A DNA stretch of 16,072 bases from Treponema sp. (GCA_014804085.1 JAAVAM010000016.1:1-16072), one strand, 5' to 3'. Numbered from the stretch's first letter, positions 7,107 to 13,867 are shown. Translations and numbers: made by a program. The notes: generated by a model not told the origin, from the sequence alone.

Positions 7107-8047
7107 TTTATTTTTCTCCGAAAAACAGGAAATAAAACGCAATACATTAAATAACGTGACCAGAATTTACGTCTATCAGAATCCCAAAAGATTATATGAT
7201 AATACTTCCTAAAATTAAAAATGCTCTTTTGGAAAAGAATGCTATAGGCAGCATTCAAACAGTTTTCTGCATAACTTTTCATTTCGGTTGGAAGCAAATC
7301 TGAATGCGTCTGCACAAATTGCAAAATCGCATAGTAACGGGTAATTCTTCCAACGCCTTCTGAATTCAGATGTTTTATTTTGTAAAAAAGTGAATGCCCC
7401 ATAACACCACAAGTGTTATTTTCATGTTGACGATATTTCAAAATACTTTTGTTTGAATAGGCAATGCCGCCGTTTAAAACGGCAGCGATAGCAGTCCAAT
7501 GATCATGAAACAATCCCTTTGGGAAAGGTAAAAAAGAGAGTAATTCCCGTTTAAAAAGAACTGCTGTACCTTGCATGAAGTTTAAAAAAATAAGATGAAA
7601 AAAAAGCTCATTTTTTAGGTGATGTTCTGAAATCATGAATTTTTCCCCCAAAAAAAAATTCAGGGATTTCAGTGACGAATCGACCGCCTCCGCATTCGCA
7701 AATGCACATGGTTTTTGTCCAATTATTGCTAATAAGTACTCAATGTGGTCATCAGTCCATACATCATCTTGATCGCAGAAGGCTATGTATTTGCCCGTGC
7801 AATAATGCAAAGCATTCTCAAAATTTCCTGCACAGCCATGTTGCAATATATTCTTAACAACATGAATTCTAGCATCTGCGTTTGCATATTCTTCTATAAT
7901 TTTAACAGTTGAATCAGTTGAACTGTCATCACTTATAATCAATTCCCAGTTTTGGAAAGTCTGCGCAAGGATTGAGTCCAACTGCTCGCGGATATATTTC
8001 TCGCCGTTATATGTCGCCATAGCGATTGAAATCATTTTATCAACCAT
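7103..8047 (-). CDS. GT2 family glycosyltransferase, rhamnosyltransferase-like
   Basis: A 314-residue GT-A enzyme. The N-terminus reads ISIAMATYNGEKYIREQLD, then ELIISDDSSTDSTVKI with Asp40-Asp41, a GCAGNFENAL segment, and AFCDQDDVWTDDHIEYL carrying the DXD motif Asp92-Gln-Asp94. The ATYNG...FCDQDDVW pairing is common in bacterial rhamnosyltransferases of GT2, so rhamnose is a reasonable but unproven donor. I placed the start at ATG 8047, preceded by AGAGGG; an upstream TTG at 8089 would overlap the preceding gene by 8 nt. The 3' end overlaps the polymerase gene as ATGA. It is AT-rich and the C-terminal third is poorly conserved. Confidence 0.88.
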   Translation of the reverse strand: MVDKMISIAMATYNGEKYIREQLDSILAQTFQNWELIISDDSSTDSTVKIIEEYANADARIHVVKNILQHGCAGNFENALHYCTGKYIAFCDQDDVWTDDHIEYLLAIIGQKPCAFANAEAVDSSLKSLNFFLGEKFMISEHHLKNELFFHLIFLNFMQGTAVLFKRELLSFLPFPKGLFHDHWTAIAAVLNGGIAYSNKSILKYRQHENNTCGVMGHSLFYKIKHLNSEGVGRITRYYAILQFVQTHSDLLPTEMKSYAENCLNAAYSILFQKSIFNFRKYYHIIFWDSDRRKFWSRYLMYCVLFPVFRRKIK

Positions 8048-8081
8048 AAAAGCCCTCTTATCCTCACGCCGCACAACATAA

Positions 8082-9086
8082 TTATCCAAAAATTATCCTA
8101 ACATCCTCAGAAAACCTGTCCCTCTGTCCTCCTATAAAATTTGTATAGCCTATCTGCTTTTTGTCCCAGTGTTCATAATCAAAGAAAACGGTCCTTATCA
8201 GATCTGAAATTGGTTTTATACTCTTCGTTTTCCTTTCAAACTTCTCCTCAATCGGCACGTCCTCAAAATAATTCGCTGAGCCATTCTTTCCTGTTATGAC
8301 AACACATCCCTGCATTCGAGCCTCACGCGGAATCCTGTCCATGCCAGGATGATTGCCAAAATCAATGTACACTTTCGCCTTGTTCAGCAAGTCCCGAACC
8401 TGCCCCCGTGTCATATCTTTAATGGGAATGAATTTTATTGCAGGATTGCTTTGTATGATTCTTTTCGTAAAGCGGTATCCTTTTTTGGGATTATAGGCGA
8501 CAATATTCTGCTTCATTGTTCGCGTACAGGCCGCGTCATCATCAAGAAAACTTGTATTTAGATAGTCGGAAAGATAAAGGACGTTCAACCCGTGCCTCCC
8601 GCATTCCTCCATTGCATACCGGCTCTGACACAGATGATACGGAATTTCTCGGATCATCCGGGAATCCATAGAAAGTATCGGTTTTATTTTAAGGAGATTG
8701 TTCTTTACCGCCCTTAAGATTCCGTAACTCCCAATCCATATCCTCATTGCCGACAGGCTTTTGTAAGCGAAATAAAAATTATCGACGCTCAGCCACCATA
8801 CTGCTTTCTGAATATGTTTATAATTCCTCAGGATGAGGACATTCGTCTCTGGAACAATAACCATATTCTCTATATTGTCCTCTATTTCGTCGGGCAGCAG
8901 GTATGAATTTATATATTTCGAATACTCACCTATGATTTTATAGCTATGGTCATAAATTCCCGTATAAACGATGAAAGCCTTATGCCCAGTTTGCGTCAGT
9001 TCGTGTACAAGCTGATGAAGGAGTTCTGGTCCGCCTGTCTTCGAATTCGCAGGACAGACTACGTATATCTTTTCAGCCTCAATCAT
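8082..9086 (-). CDS. Probable glycosyltransferase of a glycan-cluster family
   Basis: A 334-residue protein whose N-terminus contains SKTGGPELLHQLVHELTQTG, a GT-B-like first Rossmann unit with a glycine-rich loop and a helix. The second half contains NIVAYNPKKGYRFTKRII and AKVYIDFGNHPGMDRIPREA, followed by GCVVITGKNGSANYF; the DFGNHPGMDRIPREA stretch looks like a donor-site motif equivalent to the EG...EA motif of other GT4-like enzymes. I recall proteins of this kind encoded beside Glf, but cannot name a characterised homologue. The ATG overlaps the glf stop as ATGA (9083-9086). A galactofuranosyltransferase role is a context-based guess. Composition is intermediate between the GC-rich glf and the AT-rich genes that follow. 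Confidence 0.7.
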   Translation of the reverse strand: MIEAEKIYVVCPANSKTGGPELLHQLVHELTQTGHKAFIVYTGIYDHSYKIIGEYSKYINSYLLPDEIEDNIENMVIVPETNVLILRNYKHIQKAVWWLSVDNFYFAYKSLSAMRIWIGSYGILRAVKNNLLKIKPILSMDSRMIREIPYHLCQSRYAMEECGRHGLNVLYLSDYLNTSFLDDDAACTRTMKQNIVAYNPKKGYRFTKRIIQSNPAIKFIPIKDMTRGQVRDLLNKAKVYIDFGNHPGMDRIPREARMQGCVVITGKNGSANYFEDVPIEEKFERKTKSIKPISDLIRTVFFDYEHWDKKQIGYTNFIGGQRDRFSEDVRIIFG

Positions 9087-10204
9087 TTTTCTTCTCCCAG
9101 CACCCTTTCTGCATCTTCCATTGCCTTCTCAATCACATCGTCCATGTCGTAGTACCTGTACTCCGCGAGCCTTCCGCCGAAAATCACGTCGCTTTCGGCA
9201 TTCGCAAGCGCCTTGTATTTCCCGTAGAGTTCCGCGTTCTTGCCGTCGTTCACCGGGTAGAACGGCTCCGTCCCGTCATTCCACTCCGCGGAATACTCCT
9301 TTGAGATTACCGTCTTGTTCTGCGAGTAGGACGGGCTTTCCGGCTCGAAATGCTTGTGCTCGATGATCCGCGTGTAAGGCTGATCGTGGCTCGTGTAGTT
9401 CACGACCGCGTTTCCCTGATAGTTCTGGACGTTCAGCACCTCCGTCTCGAACCGCACCGTCCTGTATGCGAGCCTGCCGAATTTGTAGCCGTAGAATTCA
9501 TCAATCCTGCCGGTGAAGACCATTCTGTCCGCGGACGCTTCCCATTCCTGACGGTCGGCAAAAAAGTCCGCGTTCGTTTTTGTCTCGATCCCGTCCAGCA
9601 GCCCCTCAATGATCCTGTTGTAGCCGCCGACGGGAATTCCCTGATACGCGTCGTTGAAGTAGTTGTTGTCAAACGTGAGGCGCACCGGGAGCCGCTTTAT
9701 GATGAACGCTGGAAGCTCGCTGCATTTGCGCCCCCACTGCTTTTCGGTGTATTCCTTTATGAGCGTCTCGTAGATGTCGCGCCCGACAAGCGAGATCGCC
9801 TGCTCCTCAAGGTTTCTTGGATTTGTTATTCCGCTCGCCCTTTTCTGCTCCTCGATTTTTCTCATCGCCTGCGCCGGGGTAGTGACGCCCCACATCTGGT
9901 AGAACGTGTTCATGTTGAACGGCAGGCTGAAGAGCTTTCCGTGGAAGTTCGCGACCGGCGAGTTCGTGTAGCGGTTGAATTCGGCGAAGCGGCCCACGAA
10001 GTCCCAGACTTTCCTGTTCGAGGTGTGGAAGATGTGCGCGCCGTACTTGTGCACGTGGATTCCGCCGACATCCTCGCAGAAGACGTTCCCGCCAAGATGA
10101 GGACGCTTTTCGATTACAAGGCATTTCTTCCCGTTCTGCCTCGCAAGGTACGCGAAGACAGCACCGTACAGCCCGGATCCGACTATCAGCCAGTCGTAAT
10201 GCAT
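9083..10204 (-). CDS. glf: UDP-galactopyranose mutase
   Basis: This 373-residue flavoenzyme interconverts UDP-galactopyranose and UDP-galactofuranose, the donor for galactofuranose in surface glycans. It opens DWLIVGSGLYGAVFAYLA, an FAD-binding Rossmann motif, then VIEKRPHLGGN and KYGAHIFHTSNRKVWDF. Further signatures are SLPFNMNTFYQMWG, IKEYTEKQWGRKCSELP and the C-terminal FGGRLAEYRYYDMDDVI with conserved arginines of the active site. The length matches E. coli Glf closely. The true start is ATG 10204, following GGAGGTGTCATA, and it overlaps the flippase stop by one base (TAATG). Open frame upstream of this ATG is only a shadow of the flippase gene. It is cytosolic and GC-rich. The identification is very secure. 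Confidence 0.97.
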   Translation of the reverse strand: MHYDWLIVGSGLYGAVFAYLARQNGKKCLVIEKRPHLGGNVFCEDVGGIHVHKYGAHIFHTSNRKVWDFVGRFAEFNRYTNSPVANFHGKLFSLPFNMNTFYQMWGVTTPAQAMRKIEEQKRASGITNPRNLEEQAISLVGRDIYETLIKEYTEKQWGRKCSELPAFIIKRLPVRLTFDNNYFNDAYQGIPVGGYNRIIEGLLDGIETKTNADFFADRQEWEASADRMVFTGRIDEFYGYKFGRLAYRTVRFETEVLNVQNYQGNAVVNYTSHDQPYTRIIEHKHFEPESPSYSQNKTVISKEYSAEWNDGTEPFYPVNDGKNAELYGKYKALANAESDVIFGGRLAEYRYYDMDDVIEKAMEDAERVLGEEK

Positions 10205-11670
10205 TATGACACCTCCTTTTTCCGTTTTTGGAGCCTCGTTCTTATCGCACCGAGAAATCCCATGGCGAACGAGTCTTTCCATGCGACCAGCAGCGCGGAA
10301 TAGACGGCGATACCGGCCGGCACTCCGACTGCAAGGGCAAGCCATTCCGTCCCTGAGAGGCGCATGCACAGGAACACGGCAGCCGACATCACGCACGAGC
10401 AGACAAGATATTTCAGGAACGAAACGAGCACCGGCCGCAGCGCAAGATACCTCCGCACAAAACATAGCTGCACGGCGGTGACGCAGCTTTCCGCGATTAC
10501 GGTGGCGACCGCCGCGCCGGTTGCGCCATGCCTCGGTATCAGGAATAGGTTCAGCGTGAGGTTGACGGCCGCGCCCGCCATGACCGACCACAGCGTCCAC
10601 CGCTCCCTGCCAAGGGGCATGAACAGCTGGATGCCGATGTACCCGCTCAGCCCGATTATCAGTATGACAGGATTCATGATGCGCATCGGGACGATTGCGG
10701 CATCATATTCCGCGCCGCTCAGGATATGGACGATGGGCGTGCTCAGGACGCACAGCCCCACGGCGCAAGGCAGCGCAATGAGCAGCACCGCATCAAACCC
10801 CTTGTATGACAGGCGCAGGAATGCGGACTTGTCCTCCTGCCTGGAATAGAACGAGAGCCTCGGCAGGAGGACTGCGCTTGCGGCGGTCACGAGCGAAAGG
10901 ATCATCCTGTTGATTTTCGTCGCTGCCGTATATATGCCGACCTCCCGGTCGCCCTTCATGAATCCGAGCATCGTCGTGTCGAGTGCGGTGTACAGCTTCA
11001 CCGTTACGGCCATGGCGAACAGCACCATAATCGGTTTGATGTGCTTTCCCATGTTCAGCCGCCCATGTCCCCAAAAGTCCACGAACTTCCTGCTGTGGAT
11101 GAGGTTGAGGATGTTCGACCCCGCGCTTGACACGACGGCTATGGCGGCATACTGCACGCAGTCGTCCTTTGTGCGCACGAACGAGAAGAGCAGGACGGCG
11201 CTCAGAACCTGAAATGCGACGCTCCGCACCGTGATGTACAGGTAGTCTTCAAGCGCGGAATACAGCCAGCCGACCCCGATCGTCGTGAACAGTATGCTCG
11301 CGCTGCACACGCACAGCAACTCCCTGTACTCCGCAAGGCGCGGGATGCCGATCAGCGCGGCGGCGAGCAGGGCGTATGCGGCCGCCGTCGAAACCATGTT
11401 CACCGCGAGTATCTCCCTCGCCAGCTGGCTCAGCCGTTGCCGGTCGTCGCGCACTTTCGCCGCCTCGCGGATTCCGTAGTTCTCTATCCCGAGTGACGCG
11501 ACTATTGCGAAGTACGAGGTGACCGACAGGGCGAAGTTCACCCTCCCGATTCCCTCCGGCAGCAGGATTCTTGATGCATAGGGGAACGTCACGAGCGGGA
11601 ACGCCAACCCCATGAGCGTCCGGGTCATGTTGAGAACTGCATTTGTCTTCACCGAGCCTGTACTGTTCAT
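10204..11670 (-). CDS. Wzx-type polysaccharide flippase (RfbX family)
   Basis: A 488-residue MOP-superfamily flippase with about 12-14 hydrophobic helices. The N-terminal KTNAVLNMTRTLMGLAFPLV and the following TFPYASRILLPEGIGRVNF block are the classic Wzx/RfbX opening. It would move lipid-linked repeat units across the cytoplasmic membrane for the Wzy-like polymerase encoded downstream. The start is uncertain: ATG 11670 gives the canonical N-terminus, while ATG 11691 would add seven residues; neither has a strong ribosome binding site. Open frame continues further upstream but into repeat DNA and is not family sequence. It is the first gene of the nine-gene operon and ends TAATG into glf. It is GC-rich, unlike the polymerase. 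Confidence 0.93.
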   Translation of the reverse strand: MNSTGSVKTNAVLNMTRTLMGLAFPLVTFPYASRILLPEGIGRVNFALSVTSYFAIVASLGIENYGIREAAKVRDDRQRLSQLAREILAVNMVSTAAAYALLAAALIGIPRLAEYRELLCVCSASILFTTIGVGWLYSALEDYLYITVRSVAFQVLSAVLLFSFVRTKDDCVQYAAIAVVSSAGSNILNLIHSRKFVDFWGHGRLNMGKHIKPIMVLFAMAVTVKLYTALDTTMLGFMKGDREVGIYTAATKINRMILSLVTAASAVLLPRLSFYSRQEDKSAFLRLSYKGFDAVLLIALPCAVGLCVLSTPIVHILSGAEYDAAIVPMRIMNPVILIIGLSGYIGIQLFMPLGRERWTLWSVMAGAAVNLTLNLFLIPRHGATGAAVATVIAESCVTAVQLCFVRRYLALRPVLVSFLKYLVCSCVMSAAVFLCMRLSGTEWLALAVGVPAGIAVYSALLVAWKDSFAMGFLGAIRTRLQKRKKEVS

Positions 11671-11776
11671 GCTAGCTCTGTTCTGCTCCATCAAATAAAT
11701 TGGGCTTTTTCTTATAACACTTGCCCTTGTATTCACGGGGCAATGCGTACTGTTCTGAACGACTGCCACATACTGA

Positions 11777-11811
11777 CAGAAAGATTCCGCAAGGCTTACG
11801 GAATCTTTCTG
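11777..11811. repeat. 13-bp-stem hairpin upstream of the glycan operon
   Basis: CAGAAAGATTCCG (11777-11789) and its exact reverse complement (11799-11811) flank a 9-nt loop. Transcribed from either strand this forms a stable stem-loop, but neither side is followed by a T-tract. It lies about 110-140 bp upstream of the flippase start and contains the first CAAGNCTTG-like core in its loop. Confidence 0.9.
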
Positions 11812-11886
11812 CAAGCCTTGCAGCATTCTTCTGAAAGGCTTGCGCAGTCCTTTTGCAAGCCTTATGCCATGTCCGCACAAGACTTG
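11789..11886. repeat. Five CAAGNCTTG-like palindromic cores spaced 20-24 bp
   Basis: Cores read CAAGGCTTA (centre about 11793), CAAGCCTTG (11815), AAAGGCTTG (11839), CAAGCCTTA (11859) and CAAGACTTG (11882). The spacings are about 22, 24, 20 and 23 bp, roughly two helical turns. Several adjacent copies can also pair as longer hairpins, for example GCAAGCCTT at 11811-11819 with AAGGCTTGC at 11835-11843. The position upstream of the operon fits an operator array, but slippage-born repeats are an alternative. Confidence 0.7.
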
Positions 11887-11963
11887 CACCAGTCAGGAAC
11901 AAGCCCTGCGAAATCCGCACGGGTGGCTTTTCCAGTCCGTGCCGTAGCCTGTCGCACGTCGTG

Positions 11964-12172
11964 AAAACGGCTGTTTACACCCGTTATTTTTAACCATTCA
12001 AAACGGCTAGTTTCACCCATTAAAACTTGCTAGTTTTAACCGTTAAAAACGGCTAGTTTGAATGATTAAAACTAGCCGTTTTCAATCATTCAAAATTTTG
12101 GCATGGTTAAGGAATTTTGAACGGTTAAAAATTTCTGCCCCGCAAATTTCAATCGTTCAAAATTTTGAACGA
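11964..12172. repeat. 23-bp-period word repeat with CGGCTAG cores and a 20-bp palindrome
   Basis: The core AAAACGGCTAGTTT occurs at 12001-12014 and 12047-12060, inverted at 12070-12083, and in variant form at 11964-11976 and 12023-12038. The CTAGTTT elements at 12008, 12031 and 12054 are exactly 23 bp apart. Linkers between cores follow a pattern such as CCATTA, CCGTTA or TGATTA. Copies at 12047-12060 and 12070-12083 form a perfect 14-bp stem with a 9-nt loop. The block decays rightward into CGTTCAAAATTTTGAACG words and ends in a perfect 20-bp palindrome (12153-12172), directly beside the stop codon of the next minus-strand gene. Confidence 0.85.
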
Positions 12173-12559
12173 CTAAAAATTCCTACCCTGCCAGCTGCCG
12201 TTTGAAAAAGCCTCCGCCCGCTCATAGCCAAGTTCCTCCATGCTCACCACATCGTCGCACACGTCGCTGATGAACACGCCGCGCCCACCGTCCGTTACGC
12301 TTCGCAGCTTTCCGCTCCAGTCCGAATCCGCCTCGCCGTGCGAGAAACGGCACTGGTAGACGAGCACGAAGTCGTACTCCGTAAGCCGCAACTGGAGCAA
12401 CTGCACGAGCTGCCAGTCCATCGGCCCGCAGACCATAATTTCGTCCTCACGCCACGAGCCGCCCGCGTCGCTTGTGAGGAAGTCCTTGAATCCGATGAGG
12501 CTTTTCTGCATTCCGTCCGAAAGGTCTGCCGCCCCGACGAGGATTGCGTAGCGTGTCAA
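12173..12559 (-). CDS. Small protein of unknown function, possibly a degenerate caspase-like (C14/CHAT fold) domain
   Basis: A 128-residue protein when started at TTG 12557-12559, which has AAGGAG at 12567-12572 with a 7-nt spacer; an ATG at 12625 would add 22 unlikely residues. Seen: an N-terminal strand TRYAILVGAADLSDGMQKSL, a central hydrophobic strand EYDFVLVYQCRFSHGEAD with His74, and GRGVFISDVCDDVVSME with Cys101. The order of strand, helix, strand ending near a His-Gly, then strand ending in a Cys after Asp resembles the caspase-type His/Cys layout (ALxIG, FSGHG, D-C). However, the protein is much shorter than caspases and the His-Cys distance of 27 is small. No named family is recognised. 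It lies divergently from an XRE regulator gene. Function is unknown; treat the caspase link as a hypothesis. Confidence 0.6.
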   Translation of the reverse strand: MTRYAILVGAADLSDGMQKSLIGFKDFLTSDAGGSWREDEIMVCGPMDWQLVQLLQLRLTEYDFVLVYQCRFSHGEADSDWSGKLRSVTDGGRGVFISDVCDDVVSMEELGYERAEAFSNGSWQGRNF

Positions 12560-12646
12560 AAGCACTCTCCTTGAAAACTTCGATTTTTCGCGCGGAACAT
12601 CTGTTTTGTGATGACTAATACACACATAATTATATATGCTATCGTC

Positions 12647-12673
12647 TTTTTGTGTATGTTGTCAACACAAAAA
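12647..12673. promoter_or_regulatory. Operator-like nested inverted repeats in a divergent promoter region
   Basis: TTTTTGTGT (12647-12655) and ACACAAAAA (12665-12673) are exact inverse copies around a 9-nt centre. Within it, TGTTG-T-CAACA (12657-12667) is a second inverted repeat. The site lies just upstream of the XRE gene ATG and between two divergent genes, where a dimeric XRE repressor would be expected to bind. AT-rich -10 candidates occur on both strands (TATAAT on the minus strand at 12629-12634, TATGCT on the plus strand at 12635-12640). Confidence 0.5.
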
Positions 12674-12692
12674 AATCATTACTCTGAATAAA

Positions 12693-12971
12693 ATGTTGTC
12701 ACCAGAAAAACAAGCGAAATGTCTCGCCGCGCGGCTTCGGGAAGAGCGTGAAAAGCGTCATATTTCACAAATAGACCTTGCGCTCAAAGCAGGTCTTTCG
12801 CAAAATATCGTAGCATTCATTGAAACAGGAAAGCGCAGTCCAAATGTGTTGACAATCCTAAAAATCTGCAATGCCCTTGAAATATCCCCCGCCACGCTGT
12901 TTGAATCCGAAACTGAGCAGAACCACCGCCATATAAAAAGTCAAATCGTCTCACTTTTAGAACAGCTTTAG
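12693..12971 (+). CDS. XRE family helix-turn-helix transcriptional regulator
   Basis: A 92-residue single-domain regulator. The HTH_3/Cro-like fold is clear: LAARLREEREKRHISQIDLA, then LKAGLSQNIVAFIETGKRSP with the recognition helix, and LTILKICNALEISPATLF. A short C-terminal tail (HIKSQIVSLLEQL) may help dimerise. I chose ATG 12693, giving a compact protein; ATG 12636 would add 19 Cys- and Lys-rich residues and overlap the operator-like repeat. The upstream ribosome binding site is weak. It is divergent from the small unknown gene at 12173-12559 and probably regulates itself and that gene. No partner toxin is fused or overlapping, so it may be a stand-alone regulator or an antitoxin-like protein. 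Confidence 0.9.
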   Translation: MLSPEKQAKCLAARLREEREKRHISQIDLALKAGLSQNIVAFIETGKRSPNVLTILKICNALEISPATLFESETEQNHRHIKSQIVSLLEQL

Positions 12972-13120
12972 AAAATCAACATATATGAAGCAAGTGCCAA
13001 TATATGAAAACTCCGCGCGAATAAATTAAATTATTTTTATTGCATAAAAAACGATGACGTTGATTTTGGAAGATAAAGTGCAATTTTGAGTTTCAACCAT
13101 GCCGTTTGGGTGAAAGGGAA

Positions 13121-13540
13121 TTAGTTATTTTCCACTTCTGCAAGGAATTCGTCCGGCGAAAGCACAGGAATGCCTGAGAGCGCAAAACCGTCCTTGTCCC
13201 GCGTGAGTATGCAGGCAATCCTGCGGCGGCGTGCAACGGCATACTGGACAGAATCCTCAAAGTCTTTCCAGCCGAGGCTGACGGCAAGACCAATGTCTTT
13301 TCTGTCAACTGGCAACACTCCAAGAATTCTCAGCAACCGCCTAAGTCCGTCAATCGCAACTTCCCGGTCGCGCACCGCTTTCTGCATGATATAGTACACG
13401 TCAGTAATTGCGGAGGCGGATACAAATCCCTTTATGCATTTCTGCTCCGCAAGTTCCATACACGCCAGCGAGTTTTTCGCAAACCCCTTGCGTGAGAGAA
13501 GAACGTCGAGCAGGACATTTGTATCAAACAAGACTTTCAT
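13121..13540 (-). CDS. PIN-domain putative ribonuclease toxin (VapC-like)
   Basis: A 139-residue PIN-domain protein, the toxin component of a probable type II toxin-antitoxin pair. Metal-binding acidic positions are visible: Asp6 in MKVLFDTNVLLDVLL, Asp47 in SAITDVYYIM, Asp93/Asp96 in WKDFEDSVQYAVA and Asp115 in ILTRDKDGF. ATG 13540 is used because the fold begins there; a longer frame upstream overlaps the antitoxin gene in another frame. The gene overlaps the 3' end of the antitoxin by 17 nt, a usual VapBC-type arrangement. It would act in the cytosol cleaving RNA if released from its antitoxin. The DFEDSVQYA motif is typical of the COG1569/PilT-like PIN subgroup. The target RNA cannot be inferred. 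Confidence 0.9.
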   Translation of the reverse strand: MKVLFDTNVLLDVLLSRKGFAKNSLACMELAEQKCIKGFVSASAITDVYYIMQKAVRDREVAIDGLRRLLRILGVLPVDRKDIGLAVSLGWKDFEDSVQYAVARRRRIACILTRDKDGFALSGIPVLSPDEFLAEVENN

Positions 13541-13781
13541 ATTTTGAGACGATCCGTTCCGTCTGAATGTCTTTGCCTGATACGGCAGGAAGTTCCTTGA
13601 CAATGCCGGCAAGACTCCGCGCAATCCACGGGCTTGCTTTCTTTCCCCGGGCGAGCCGGAATTTCTTTTCGGTGAGCTTTCCTTTTAAGGAGTGCTTTAG
13701 GTGCGCAAGCAGCGTTTTTTTCTGCTCGCAGGAGAATGCATCAACCCGCGCCATGACATCATTGAACGCAATATCAGACAT
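13524..13781 (-). CDS. Putative antitoxin of the PIN-toxin pair
   Basis: An 85-residue small, basic protein encoded just before the PIN toxin and overlapping it by 17 nt. The start ATG 13781 is fixed by an excellent ribosome binding site (GGAGGTGA, about 6 nt away). The N-terminal region (SDIAFNDVMARVDAFSCEQK) suggests a short helical dimerisation segment; a basic stretch KKFRLARGKKASPW follows, and the C-terminal SLAGIVKELP resembles the toxin-binding tail of antitoxins such as those of DUF2281-like or prevent-host-death type pairs. No clear DNA-binding domain was identified. The role is inferred from the gene order and overlap. Confidence 0.75.
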   Translation of the reverse strand: MSDIAFNDVMARVDAFSCEQKKTLLAHLKHSLKGKLTEKKFRLARGKKASPWIARSLAGIVKELPAVSGKDIQTERIVSKYESLV

Positions 13782-13807
13782 CGCAATCACCTCCGTGCCT
13801 TTCCGCA

Positions 13808-13837
13808 ATTATACCGCGAAAAAACGACTGCGGTCAA
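13808..13837 (-). promoter_or_regulatory. Sigma-70-type promoter of the antitoxin-toxin operon
   Basis: On the minus strand, TTGACC (13832-13837), an 18-nt spacer and a perfect TATAAT (13808-13813) lie 27 nt upstream of the antitoxin ATG. The strong -35, -10 and ribosome binding site suggest a well-expressed, probably autoregulated operon. Confidence 0.7.
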
Positions 13838-13867
13838 CATTTCCGTTTCGCCATTGTTCCAAGTGTC

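Larger units (their letters stand above)
11671..12172. other. 500-bp gene-free region carrying two repeat arrays
   Basis: No convincing gene lies between the flippase start and the next stop codon. An 82-codon frame on the minus strand (11672-11920) is a by-product of the repeats. The region should hold the promoter of the glycan operon. Candidates on the minus strand are TTGCCC and TGTTAT upstream of 11700, but the spacing is 18 nt and the match is poor. No JUMPstart-like element was recognised. The two arrays within it are listed separately. Confidence 0.6.

Noticed and set aside
9350..10303. 317-codon plus-strand open frame
   Set aside because: It is antisense to glf and the flippase in GC-rich DNA, and has no recognisable motif.
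10205..10600. N-terminal extension of the UDP-galactopyranose mutase
   Set aside because: The extension is Arg/Gly-rich and is the shadow of the flippase gene; ATG 10204 has a strong ribosome binding site and starts at the FAD-binding motif.
11672..11920. 82-codon minus-strand frame upstream of the flippase
   Set aside because: It runs through the CAAGNCTTG array and encodes a repetitive basic peptide in a different frame from the flippase; no homology is recognisable.
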